Shown: positions 8,393 to 16,111 of the stretch, piece after piece
How positions within the stretch are numbered: position 1 is the first letter of the stretch
Layout of the letters: every line of letters begins with the position of its first letter
Source of the DNA: CAZUDI01 sp964618975
Lineage (GTDB): Bacteria > Desulfobacterota > Desulfomonilia > UBA1062
Length of the DNA: 37,249 bases
Reading direction: 5' to 3'
Assembly: GCA_964618975.1 (NCBI GenBank)
Contig: CAZUDI010000040.1
Span: forward strand, 1 to 37,249
Notes under the pieces: model-generated
Seen by the model: the letters and a program-made list of their open reading frames with translations, nothing else
Database searches by the model: none
What the model was told of the DNA's origin: nothing
Made by a program: the position numbers and the translations under genes

Positions 8393-9415
8393 ATGAGGAG
8401 AGTATCCTGGGCAAGGCTGTGGCTGATTGTGGCACTGGTGTGTATGGGGTGCAGTTCGTCCGATGGAGACGATGCGGCGGGACTGGCGCTCCTGGGCGGG
8501 GGCGAGGACCTTACGTGGGAGGAGATCGCCACCCCGCTTGCGGCCACGGATGGCGAAGGCGGCCAGGTCAGTATCGGGGCCCCGCTGGTGGCCTTCCTGC
8601 CGGATGGGACTATGGTGGTGGTCGAAGGCGACAGTGACGCTGAGATCGAAGTGGCGTGCGAAATGCCCAGGGGCAGCCGTGAATTCGAGGTGATCGCCAC
8701 GATCGAGGGCACAGCAGGTAGCTGGAATTATGCCTCTTTTGTCGAGGTTTATGATTCCGCGGAGGTCATCGTCGGTACCGGTGACCGGATCTACCGTGTC
8801 GGTCTGCAGAGCGGGGCGGTCGGCCTTCTGGCCGAGACCCTCAATTTCGATGCCGTGCTGGCGGGGGACAACCTCTACTTCACCTGGGGCACCTGTGACT
8901 ATACCACCTGGCTGTATACCGGTTATGTCAGCTCAATCGATATCGATGCCGCCTCTCCGCAGGATACGATATCCGATCTCGTGACCGGCATCCCCGGGGC
9001 CTCGGGCGGGATCTGCCTGGACGATTCCGGAAACATCTTTACCGGCAACGGCTACAGCAACTACGACATCGATGACCAGACCGGCCTCATCAAGGCCTTT
9101 TCCTGCGCGAGCCTTCCCCAGGCCTGGGTTGATGGGGATAATTTCGCCGATGTCCTCAGTGCCGGCAGCCTGACCTGGCTCGGGGAGGGAATTATGCTGG
9201 CCGGCGGGGGCGCTGGGCAAGACATCGATTACTTCGCGGCCCTGGATGCCACTACGGGGAACGTGCTGGGAGAGTTCGACCCCGATCCCAAAGAAGGCTC
9301 GTATTATCGGCTGAGCGCCAACTCACAGGCCGGCCTCCTGGCGGCCGCGGTCTGGGACTATACGTCCAGCACAGGCACGATCTTCCTGACCGCGCTTGAG
9401 GCTATCGATCAATGA
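8393..9415 (+). CDS. Lipoprotein with propeller-like repeats, third gene of the B12 operon
   Basis: This 340-aa protein has a short signal peptide and a lipobox ending at Cys20 (VCMGC), followed by a Ser/Asp-rich linker. The mature part has propeller-type repeats (VYDSAEVIVGTGDRIYRVGL, LAGDNLYFTWGTC, GGICLDDSGNIFTGNG, AALDATTGNVLGEFD) but no motif that fixes a ligand. AAGGAG lies 6 bases before the ATG at 8393, which is preferred to the ATG at 8387 because that one overlaps the Shine-Dalgarno. It lies about 60 bases after the BtuG-like gene with no terminator between, so it is probably in the same B12-controlled operon. A second corrinoid-binding or accessory surface lipoprotein is a reasonable guess, not a demonstrated function. 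Confidence 0.65.
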   Translation: MRRVSWARLWLIVALVCMGCSSSDGDDAAGLALLGGGEDLTWEEIATPLAATDGEGGQVSIGAPLVAFLPDGTMVVVEGDSDAEIEVACEMPRGSREFEVIATIEGTAGSWNYASFVEVYDSAEVIVGTGDRIYRVGLQSGAVGLLAETLNFDAVLAGDNLYFTWGTCDYTTWLYTGYVSSIDIDAASPQDTISDLVTGIPGASGGICLDDSGNIFTGNGYSNYDIDDQTGLIKAFSCASLPQAWVDGDNFADVLSAGSLTWLGEGIMLAGGGAGQDIDYFAALDATTGNVLGEFDPDPKEGSYYRLSANSQAGLLAAAVWDYTSSTGTIFLTALEAIDQ

Positions 9416-9780
9416 AGGGAAGAGGAGGAGGGGGCGGTCAGAATGAGCGCTTCCTCCTCCCCCAAGCCAATGCCCGAGTTGGCCCCTGCCTGTATGTGCG
9501 CGCAGACGGGTATTCCCGCCCTGCAGATATGCCGCCTTCCTCCGTCCGGCGTTTGCCGGCAGGATATCAGATCCTGGATAAGATCCCAGGGGCAAGCCCT
9601 GCCCACCCCTTCCGCAAGCATCCGGGAAGCAGACCCCCAGCGCTTAAGGGGATTTCTGACGCACCCCATGTCACGATCCTGTCGGATGCCAGGGCGTACG
9701 CCCCGATATTTTCTTCGCGTCAAGGACGCATCAGGGGCTGGCGGGACTCAAGATACGCCTGTGAAGACAGGTGCCATGAT
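9416..9780. other. Intergenic region between the B12 operon and the sRNA terminator
   Basis: About 365 bases with open frames on several strands but no start with a ribosome site and no recognisable protein. An imperfect GAGGAGGA/TCCTCCTC pairing just after 9415 could form a weak hairpin behind the lipoprotein gene. At 9759-9773 an ACCTGT-type imperfect dyad (CCTGT GAAG ACAGG) echoes the half-sites of the palindrome at 9996-10023. Confidence 0.4.
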
Positions 9781-9815
9781 AAAAAAGGATGGCGCCCTGG
9801 GCAGAGCGCCATCCA
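9781..9815 (-). terminator. Intrinsic terminator of the predicted sRNA
   Basis: On the minus strand GGATGGCGC pairs with GCGCCATCC (9-bp perfect stem, 10-base loop) and is followed at once by six T. This is a textbook Rho-independent terminator. There is no protein gene to the right on the minus strand that it could serve, which points to a short non-coding transcript. Confidence 0.85.
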
Positions 9816-9872
9816 CAGAGGAGGTTATAAAGGTTTTACTGTGAGCTTGGGTTCTGGCTTTACCGTTGCTCT
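9781..9872 (-). ncRNA. Predicted sigma-54-dependent small RNA, about 92 nt
   Basis: A consensus sigma-54 promoter (9884-9899, minus) puts a start site near 9872-9873, and a strong intrinsic terminator ends at 9781, giving about 92 nt. Reading 5' to 3', the RNA has a single-stranded 5' part, then a hairpin with stem CACAG/CUGUG (9843-9839 with 9818-9814) and a 20-nt loop, then the terminator hairpin. The loop carries ACCUUU and ACCUCCU, the latter complementary to the Shine-Dalgarno AGGAGGU, so the RNA could block ribosome sites of target mRNAs. No start codon with a suitable ribosome site is seen within it. It is divergent from a sigma-54 activator two-component system, the likely regulator. 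I do not recognise a named family. Confidence 0.65.
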
Positions 9873-9883
9873 GCCGGATATTA

Positions 9884-9899
9884 AGCAATCCCCGTGCCA
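9884..9899 (-). promoter_or_regulatory. Consensus sigma-54 promoter of the sRNA
   Basis: Minus-strand TGGCAC-GGGGA-TTGCT matches the sigma-54 consensus TGGCAC-N5-TTGCW at every conserved base, with correct GG (-24) to GC (-12) spacing. It is the best sigma-54 site I saw in the window and lies about 230 bases from the start of a histidine kinase/NtrC-family pair. Confidence 0.85.
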
Positions 9900-9995
9900 A
9901 ACATTCGGGTGGGAGGGGGAGGTCGTCCCGGCCCCACCGGGAGGGTCCTTGGACGGGTGCCACTAACCCCCAGGCCGGGGGAGATGATTAAAATG

Positions 9996-10023
9996 TATAC
10001 ACCTGTGCGGGAACAGGTGTATA
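9996..10023. promoter_or_regulatory. Perfect inverted repeat, candidate activator binding site (UAS)
   Basis: TATACACCTGT (9996-10006) and ACAGGTGTATA (10013-10023) form a perfect 11-bp dyad with a 6-base spacer. No U-run follows, so it is not an intrinsic terminator. Its centre lies about 110 bases upstream of the -24 of the minus-strand sRNA promoter and about 75 bases upstream of a weaker sigma-54-like site facing the kinase gene. Those are normal distances for an enhancer site bound by an NtrC-family activator. Binding by the response regulator encoded at 11867 is inferred from position. Confidence 0.6.
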
Positions 10024-10085
10024 GATATTATGCAGATCGTCCTCCGGACAGGGCCTGCGGCGGCCCCCCGCCCGGGAGGGGACCG

Positions 10086-10100
10086 TGGCACGTTCCTTGA
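10086..10100 (+). promoter_or_regulatory. Imperfect sigma-54-like promoter before the kinase gene
   Basis: TGGCAC-GTTCC-TTGA has a consensus -24 and exact spacing, but -12 reads GA instead of GC. A start site near 10112 would leave a 17-base leader carrying the kinase ribosome site AGGAAG. If active, the two-component operon would be autoregulated from the same operator as the sRNA. The changed -12 base lowers confidence. Confidence 0.35.
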
Positions 10101-10128
10101 AATTACGGCAGGCGTGTGCAGGAAGCAT

Positions 10129-11880
10129 ATGAAGAACACTCCCAATCAGCGCTGGATCGGCATCTCGCCCTGGGTCATCGTGGGGGCGCTCATCATCCTG
10201 GCCCCGCTTTTCGCCCTCATGTCCATGGAACGTATCAATGCCCAGAAACGCAGTATGTTCATGCTGCTGGACGAAAAGGGGGCCGCTCTGATCCGCTCCT
10301 TCGAGGCCGGTACACGTACCGGGATGATGGGCATGAACTGGAGCGGCCAGCAGGTCCAGCGTCTGCTGATGGAGACCGCCCAGCAGCCCGACATCCTCTA
10401 CATCCTCATCACCACCTCTAACGGCATCATCATCGCCCACAACAAACCGCGTTTCATCGGCTGGAAGCATGGGGAGTTCCCCGGGGGAGATGCCATCGGG
10501 GAGGAGATGGCCTCACGCATCCTGAAGACCGCAGATGGCCGGGCGGTCTACGAGGTCTACCGAAAATTCATCCCCTCGGATGTCCAGCGGGGCAGGCGCC
10601 TGATGAGCGACTGGTTCACCCAGCACATGCTGCCCGAGCCCCCCGAGCGCTCGGACCAGTACATCTTCGTGGGGTTCGACCTGCAGCCCCTGGAGGCGGT
10701 TCGCAAATCCAATATGCGTCAGACCATCCTGAGCGGCATTATCTTCCTGGTGGTGGGTTTCTCCGGCATCATTACCATTCTGATTACGCAGCATTACCGC
10801 ATAACGAGGGCTACGCTGGCACGCGTCCAGGCCCTGTCCGACAAGGTGGTGGAGAGCATGCCCATCGGGCTGGTGGTGATCGATGACAACGGCCTGATCA
10901 CCTCCACCAATCCGGCCACCGAAAGGATTCTCCAGTTCCATCCCGGAAGCCTGACAGGCCAGGCGGCCTCACAGGCCCTCCCGCAGGAGATCCTTGCGGT
11001 GCAGGGACTGCTGGGGGAAGGCCGGGAGGTGGCCGAGCAGGAGACCGAATGCCGTTCTTCACAGCGCAGCCTGTGCCTGGAGGTCAGCGCCAGCCGGCTG
11101 CGGGACGAGGGCGGGGCATCCCTGGGACACCTCGTGCTGCTGCGGGACATCTCGGAGATCAAGCACCTCAAGCGCGAGATGGAGCGCAAGGAGCGCCTGG
11201 CCTCGCTGGGCTCCCTGGCCGCCGGCATCGCCCACGAGATCCGCAACCCCCTGAGCACCATCAAGGGTTTTGCCACCTATTTCAAGGAGCGCTACCACGA
11301 TGTCCCCGAGGACCTGAAGACGGCCGAGATCATGGTGGGTGAGGTGGACCGGCTCAACCATGTCATCGGTGACCTGCTGGAATTCGCCCGTCCCATGAAG
11401 CTGCAGCCGGCCTACGTCAATCTGGCCGAGTTCATGCGTACCTCACTGCGCATGGTCAAATCCCAACTCGAGGAAAAGGCCATCGAACTCGAGCTGAGGG
11501 TCCACTCCGAGGAGGATTTGGTGTGGATGGATGCCGACCGTATGGTGCAGGTGCTCATCAATATGTATCTGAACGCCATCGAGGCCATGGAGACGGGCGG
11601 GCGGCTTGCGGTGGCAACCCTGGGCGAGAACCGGTCCCAGATGAAGGGCTTTGCGGTCAGCGATACGGGTCACGGCATCGCCCCCGAGGATCTCACCCAT
11701 ATCTTCGACCCGTATTTCACCACCAAGGCGAGCGGCACGGGCCTGGGTCTGGCCATCGTTCATAAAATTGTAGAGGCCCACGGCGGGCTGATCCAGGTGG
11801 AGAGCGTTCCCGAGCAAGGCACCACCATCACGGTCAGGCTGCCGGACATACAGGGGGAAAGGGAGTATGCCGAAACTTGA
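10129..11880 (+). CDS. ZraS/NtrB-like sensor histidine kinase
   Basis: This 583-aa membrane kinase has TM1 at about 12-33, an extracytoplasmic sensor of about 165 residues, TM2 near 200-220, a PAS domain (about 235-340, beginning VVESMPIGLVVIDDNG), a HisKA box GIAHEIRNPLSTIKGF with phospho-acceptor His369, and a HATPase domain with N, G1 and G2 boxes (NMYLNAIEAM, DTGHGI, GTGLGLAI). The dimerisation segment is very close to ZraS (HydH), but the sensor domain gives no clear ligand, so metal sensing should not be assumed. The start at 10129 has AGGAAG just upstream; the open frame begins 33 codons earlier without support. It overlaps the response regulator gene by 14 bases. It faces away from the predicted sRNA. 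Confidence 0.85.
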   Translation: MKNTPNQRWIGISPWVIVGALIILAPLFALMSMERINAQKRSMFMLLDEKGAALIRSFEAGTRTGMMGMNWSGQQVQRLLMETAQQPDILYILITTSNGIIIAHNKPRFIGWKHGEFPGGDAIGEEMASRILKTADGRAVYEVYRKFIPSDVQRGRRLMSDWFTQHMLPEPPERSDQYIFVGFDLQPLEAVRKSNMRQTILSGIIFLVVGFSGIITILITQHYRITRATLARVQALSDKVVESMPIGLVVIDDNGLITSTNPATERILQFHPGSLTGQAASQALPQEILAVQGLLGEGREVAEQETECRSSQRSLCLEVSASRLRDEGGASLGHLVLLRDISEIKHLKREMERKERLASLGSLAAGIAHEIRNPLSTIKGFATYFKERYHDVPEDLKTAEIMVGEVDRLNHVIGDLLEFARPMKLQPAYVNLAEFMRTSLRMVKSQLEEKAIELELRVHSEEDLVWMDADRMVQVLINMYLNAIEAMETGGRLAVATLGENRSQMKGFAVSDTGHGIAPEDLTHIFDPYFTTKASGTGLGLAIVHKIVEAHGGLIQVESVPEQGTTITVRLPDIQGEREYAET

Positions 11881-13225
11881 GGCCACCATCCTGGTCGTGG
11901 ACGACGATTCCGGTCACCGTATTATGCTCAGGACCCTCCTTAGCGGATGGGGCTACGCGATCGTGGATGTGGAGGACGGCCAGCAGGCCATCGACCAGGC
12001 GCGCCAGCGTCCCTTCGACCTCATTCTCATGGACATCCGCATGGCGAAGGTTTCGGGCATCGAGGCCCTGGAAGCCATCAAGGCCTACAATCCCGCCATC
12101 CCGGTGATCATCATGACCGCCTACTCCTCGGTGGCCACGGCCGTGGACGCCCTCAAGAAGGGCGCCTACGACTACCTCACCAAACCTCTGGACTTCGACG
12201 AGCTGCGGCTCAAGATCGCCCAGGCCATGGAGCACAGTACCCTCAGGGAAGAGAACCGCCGCCTGCGCGAGCTGGTCGGCGGCCAGTTCGACACACGCAA
12301 CATCATCGGTACCAGCCCGGCCTTGACCCGCCTGCTGCAGATGACCTCCAAGGCGGCCGCCTCGCCGGACGCCACCGTGCTCATCACCGGGGAGAGCGGC
12401 ACGGGCAAGGAGATGATCGCCGGCGCCATCCACTTCAACTCGCCGCGCGCCCAGGGGCCCTTCATCAAGATCAACTGCGCCGCCATCACCGAGACCCTGC
12501 TGGAATCCGAGCTCTTCGGCCACGAAAAGGGCTCCTTTACCGGCGCCTTGCGCCGGCGCGACGGCCGCTTCCAGCAGGCGCACACCGGCAGCATCTTCCT
12601 GGACGAGGTCAGCGAGATGTCCACCCCGCTGCAGGCCAAGTTGCTGCGGGTACTCCAGGAGCGGGAGTTCACCCGCGTAGGCGGCGACGACCTCATCCAG
12701 GTCGATGTGCGCATCATCGCGGCCACCAACAAGGACCTGCTGCAGGCGGTGCAGCAGGGTGCCTTCCGGGAGGACCTCTACTACCGTCTGAATGTCATCA
12801 CCCTCACCATCCCCCCCTTGAGGGAGCGCCGCGAGGATATCCCGCTCCTGGCGGAGCATTTTCTGGCCAGCTTTGCCGAGAAGAACCACAAGGGCATCAG
12901 GGGTTTCACCCCGCAGGCCATGGATACCCTGCTGCGTTATGACTGGCCCGGCAATGTGCGCGAGCTCATGAACACCATCGAGCGCGCCGTGGTGCTCTCC
13001 GGGGAGGACTACCTGCAGGGCGACGACCTGCCCATCGCCCCCCCCGAGACGGAGGCACCGGGGACGGCCTCACCGCAGGAAGGCCGCACCCTCGACGAGG
13101 TGGAACGCCTGGCCATCCTCACGACCCTTCAAGCCACTGCGGGCAACAAGAGCGAGGCCGCCCGGCGCCTGGGCATCACCCGTGCCACGCTGCACAAGAA
13201 AATCAAGCGCTACGGCATGGAGTGA
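11867..13225 (+). CDS. NtrC/ZraR-family sigma-54-dependent response regulator
   Basis: This 452-aa regulator has a receiver domain (Asp56 in LMDIRM, conserved Lys in LTKPLD), an AAA+ domain with Walker A GESGTGKE, the sigma-54-contact loop GSFTGA (222-227, a tolerated form of GAFTGA), Walker B SIFLDEV and arginine-finger region PPLRERREDIP, and a Fis-type HTH at the end (NKSEAARRLGITRATLHKKI). It activates sigma-54 holoenzyme after phosphorylation by the upstream kinase, with which it overlaps by 14 bases. The perfect dyad at 9996-10023 and the consensus sigma-54 promoter at 9884-9899 are the obvious local targets. The closest well-known pair is ZraSR, but no zraP-like gene is adjacent. Confidence 0.92.
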   Translation: MPKLEATILVVDDDSGHRIMLRTLLSGWGYAIVDVEDGQQAIDQARQRPFDLILMDIRMAKVSGIEALEAIKAYNPAIPVIIMTAYSSVATAVDALKKGAYDYLTKPLDFDELRLKIAQAMEHSTLREENRRLRELVGGQFDTRNIIGTSPALTRLLQMTSKAAASPDATVLITGESGTGKEMIAGAIHFNSPRAQGPFIKINCAAITETLLESELFGHEKGSFTGALRRRDGRFQQAHTGSIFLDEVSEMSTPLQAKLLRVLQEREFTRVGGDDLIQVDVRIIAATNKDLLQAVQQGAFREDLYYRLNVITLTIPPLRERREDIPLLAEHFLASFAEKNHKGIRGFTPQAMDTLLRYDWPGNVRELMNTIERAVVLSGEDYLQGDDLPIAPPETEAPGTASPQEGRTLDEVERLAILTTLQATAGNKSEAARRLGITRATLHKKIKRYGME

Positions 13226-13266
13226 GGACACTGTCTTATGTCCGGGCCTGACGCACAACCCCCCTT

Positions 13267-13293
13267 TTGCATCCGCATAACCCATGCTATAGT
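13267..13293 (+). promoter_or_regulatory. Extended -10 promoter of the aroC operon
   Basis: TGC-TATAGT (13285-13293) is an extended -10, with TTGCAT 15 bases upstream of the hexamer. A start near 13300 gives a leader of about 120 bases before aroC that contains the repeat at 13309-13393. Confidence 0.5.
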
Positions 13294-13308
13294 AGCGCGC
13301 CATGTGGC

Positions 13309-13393
13309 GATAATCAGGGGTATGAACCCCAGGACAAGCCCTGGACCCGCCGTGAGGCCGCCAGCGGCGGGGAGTTCGACCCATAGCGATTAT
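13309..13393 (+). repeat. Structured leader repeat, copy 1 (upstream of aroC)
   Basis: The element begins GATAATCA and holds three hairpins in a row: GGGGT-ATGA-ACCCC, CCAGG-ACAAGC-CCTGG, and CCCGCCG...CGGCGGG. The two ends can pair as ATAATC with GATTAT. A homologous copy lies at 25730-25805 on the minus strand, with near-identical text in GGTATGAACCCCAGG and in GCGGCGGGGA. It is on the sense strand of the leader in both places. See the findings for covariation between copies. Confidence 0.75.
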
Positions 13394-13418
13394 GCACAGG
13401 CATGTGATGGGAGGTGCC

Positions 13419-14552
13419 ATGCTCACATTTTTGACAGCCGGTGAGTCGCACGGTCGGGGGGTCTTCGCCCTGCTGGACGGGGTTCCCGCCGGGCTCAGGG
13501 TGGACCGCGCCCTGATCGAGGCCGACCTGGTCCGGCGCCAGGGGGGCTATGGCCGGGGAGGGCGCATGCAGATCGAAAGGGACTCCGTCGATGTGCTCAG
13601 CGGCCTGCGGGGAGGGCTCACCCTGGGGGGTCCGCTCCTGCTGGCGGTGTGGAACCGGGATTTCGAGAACTGGAAGGACTACCTGGACCCCTGGGAGATC
13701 AAACCGGGGCGCGAGCTGCACACCCCGCGGCCGGGGCATGCCGATCTGGCAGGTGCCGTGCGCTTTCACCACAGCGACCTGCGCAACGTGCTCGAGCGCG
13801 CCAGTGCGCGGGAGACCGCCGGGAGGGTGGCAGCGGGCGGCCTGTTGCGCTCCCTCCTTCGATACCTGGGCGTCGAGGTGTATGCCTGGGTGACCGCCAT
13901 CGGACAGGCCGGATACCAAGGCGGCTTCGACCGGCAAGCGCGCGAGCGCTCGAGTGTCTTCTGCCCGGATGAGGAGGCGAGCCGGGCCATGCAGGCCTGC
14001 ATCGATGAGGCCCTGAGTGCGGGCGACACCCTGGGGGGCGGCTTCACGGTCGTGGTCGAGGGCCTGCCGGCGGGCATCGGGTCCTGCACCCAGTGGGACC
14101 GGCGTCTGGACGCCGCGCTCAGCGCGGCGCTCATGTCCATTCCCGGCATCAAGGCCGTGCAGACAGGTCAGGGGGTGGCCTGCGAACACATCCCGGGCTC
14201 CGAGTTTCACGACGAGCTGCGGGCCACCCGGCCGGTGAGCCGCGCCAGCAACCGCGCCGGCGGCCTCGAAGGGGGCATGTCCAACGGTGAGCCTGTCGTT
14301 CTGCTCTGCAGCATGAAGCCCATCCCCACCCTGAAGCAGGGTCTGGCCTCGATCGACCTGCGTACGCACGCCCCGGTGCGGGCGGCCTACGAGCGCTCGG
14401 ACTGCTGCGCGGTACCGGCGGCCTCGGTGGTGGGGGAGGCCATGGCGCTCATTGCCGTGGCCACGAGCGTCCTGGAGAGCTTCCCCTGTGCCAACATGGA
14501 GGACTTAGAGGCGGCCTTCGCGCGTCAGCGCGCCTGGGGGGAGGCGCTGTGA
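13419..14552 (+). CDS. aroC: Chorismate synthase
   Basis: This 377-aa enzyme converts 5-enolpyruvylshikimate-3-phosphate to chorismate using reduced FMN. Family signatures are present: TAGESHGRG at the N-terminus, RDFENW, PRPGHADLAGA, ERASARETAGRVA and the C-terminal RTHAPVRAAYERSD. The start at 13419 has GGGAGG 4 bases upstream; an upstream ATG at 13392 lacks a ribosome site. It opens a shikimate-pathway operon (aroC, aroKB, TPR, aroQ) and overlaps aroKB as GTGA, implying translational coupling. Its leader contains the structured repeat listed separately, which may influence expression. Confidence 0.95.
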   Translation: MLTFLTAGESHGRGVFALLDGVPAGLRVDRALIEADLVRRQGGYGRGGRMQIERDSVDVLSGLRGGLTLGGPLLLAVWNRDFENWKDYLDPWEIKPGRELHTPRPGHADLAGAVRFHHSDLRNVLERASARETAGRVAAGGLLRSLLRYLGVEVYAWVTAIGQAGYQGGFDRQARERSSVFCPDEEASRAMQACIDEALSAGDTLGGGFTVVVEGLPAGIGSCTQWDRRLDAALSAALMSIPGIKAVQTGQGVACEHIPGSEFHDELRATRPVSRASNRAGGLEGGMSNGEPVVLLCSMKPIPTLKQGLASIDLRTHAPVRAAYERSDCCAVPAASVVGEAMALIAVATSVLESFPCANMEDLEAAFARQRAWGEAL

Positions 14553-16111
14553 TCTATCTGACCGGCTTCATGGGCTCCGGCAAGTCCGCCGTGGCAAGGG
14601 CTCTGGCCGGGCTCCTCGATGTGCCCTCCTATGACATGGACGCCCTGATCTGTGAGCGCACCGGGCACACGATCGCCGAGATCTTCGCCTGTGCGGGCGA
14701 GGGGGCCTTCCGGCAGATCGAGCGCGAACTCCTGTGTGAGCTGGCCGCCGGAGCGAAGGAGGCCGTAGTGGCCACCGGAGGCGGGTTGCCCGTGGAGGCC
14801 TTGAACCGCCGGGTCATGCAGGCCTCGGGATGGATTGTCCATCTTAAGGCGCGTCTGGAGACCCTGAGGGCGCGTGTCGGCGAGGGCGAGGGCCGTCCCC
14901 TGTGGGGTGCGTCCACCGAAGGGCTCTATCAATCCAGGCGGACGGCCTATGCGGACTGCGATCTGAGCCTTGCCACCGATGCCAGGGGCATTGAGGAAGT
15001 CGCGCGGGAGATACAGCGCCGGCTGCCGATCCTGGGCAGCCCGGCCCCGGTGCTGCTGCGAGAGCGGTCCTACCCCGTATATGTCGGTGAGGGGATCTTG
15101 GAGCACCTGCCCTGGCTCCTGCAGCGGCATATCCGGCCTGAGGGTCTGTTTGTGCTGGAAGATGCCAACGTGGCCCGGCTGTACGGACAGCGTCTCGTGG
15201 GGCTGATGGGGGAGCTGCCGCACCGGGTTATGGAGGTTCCCCCGGGGGAGGAGGCCAAATCGATGGCCTTCCTGGAGCGGGTCCTCGGGTGCATGCTCAG
15301 CTCTGGCACGAACCGCAACTGGGCCCTGGTGGCCCTCGGCGGCGGGGTGACCGGCGATCTGGGGGGGCTGGCGGCCAGCCTCTTCATGCGGGGCATCCCG
15401 GTCATCCACCTGCCCACCACCCTCTTGGCCCAGGTCGATTCCAGCCTGGGCGGCAAGACCGCGGTCAACCATCCTCAAGGCAAGAACCTCGTGGGCACCT
15501 TCCATCAGCCGCTGTTCGTGGTGTGCGACAGCGCCTTGCTGCAGAGCCTGCCCGCGGAGCAGGTGCGCTCGGCCATGGCGGAGGTGATCAAGTATGGCAT
15601 CATCATGGACAGGGAACTTTTCGAATACCTCGAACGCGAGGAGGCCCCCGCGCACGAGACGCTGGTGCGTCTGTGCTGTCGGGACAAGGCCGCTATCGTG
15701 TCGGCGGACGAGCGCGAGGGTGAGCTGCGGCGCATCCTCAATTTCGGGCACACCCTGGGACATGCCGTCGAGCAGACCACGGGATTCACGATTCACCACG
15801 GACTGGGTGTGGCCCTGGGCATGGCTTTTGCCGCCTGGCTCTCAAACGAGCTGGGGCTCCTGACCGAGCGGGATCTGGGGCGCATCATGCGTTTGTTGCG
15901 CAGGTACTGTCCCGTAGACGAGGGGGTGTTTCTGCCCGGGAGAGCTGCGGTGGAAGCGGCGCTGCTCCGCGACAAGAAGGGTGCTGCCGCAGGGCTCCAC
16001 TTTGTGTTGACACAGGGAGTTGGGAGTGCTACCGTTCGAAAACTTACTGTTTCTAACATATTAGAGTCCTATGAGCGATACATATACAGACATACTCAAG
16101 GCCTTCAATGA
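14549..16111 (+). CDS. aroKB: Bifunctional shikimate kinase / 3-dehydroquinate synthase
   Basis: This 520-aa protein fuses AroK (1 to about 160) to AroB (about 165 to the end). AroK shows the P-loop GFMGSGKS (6-13), a Walker B-like DMDAL and the shikimate-site ATGGGLP. AroB shows the NAD/metal-site motifs GGGVTGDLGG, PTTLLAQVDSSLGGKTAVN, AEVIKYGII and NFGHTLGHA. It therefore does the second and the fifth steps of the shikimate pathway in one chain. The GTG start overlaps the aroC stop. The last 13 codons overlap the next gene by 41 bases, so the AroB tail is a little longer than needed for the fold. Fusions of this order are known in several bacterial groups; nothing suggests a frameshift. 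Confidence 0.93.
   Translation: MIYLTGFMGSGKSAVARALAGLLDVPSYDMDALICERTGHTIAEIFACAGEGAFRQIERELLCELAAGAKEAVVATGGGLPVEALNRRVMQASGWIVHLKARLETLRARVGEGEGRPLWGASTEGLYQSRRTAYADCDLSLATDARGIEEVAREIQRRLPILGSPAPVLLRERSYPVYVGEGILEHLPWLLQRHIRPEGLFVLEDANVARLYGQRLVGLMGELPHRVMEVPPGEEAKSMAFLERVLGCMLSSGTNRNWALVALGGGVTGDLGGLAASLFMRGIPVIHLPTTLLAQVDSSLGGKTAVNHPQGKNLVGTFHQPLFVVCDSALLQSLPAEQVRSAMAEVIKYGIIMDRELFEYLEREEAPAHETLVRLCCRDKAAIVSADEREGELRRILNFGHTLGHAVEQTTGFTIHHGLGVALGMAFAAWLSNELGLLTERDLGRIMRLLRRYCPVDEGVFLPGRAAVEAALLRDKKGAAAGLHFVLTQGVGSATVRKLTVSNILESYERYIYRHTQGLQ

Noticed and set aside
9800..9875. 8-base complementarity GGCAGAGC / GCUCUGCC between the sRNA promoter-proximal part and its terminator, as an anti-terminator
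   Set aside because: With the start site predicted at 9872-9873, only about five or six of the eight bases would be in the RNA, so a stable alternative fold is doubtful.
9841..9966. Possible small plus-strand gene starting GTG at 9841, with GAGGAGG upstream
   Set aside because: The Shine-Dalgarno-like GAGGAGG is about 15 bases from the GTG, too far, and the encoded 41 residues resemble nothing. The same bases are better explained as the loop of the minus-strand sRNA.
15301..15322. TGGCAC inside aroKB as a sigma-54 promoter
   Set aside because: The spacing is followed by GCAAC, not TTGC, and the site is inside a coding region.
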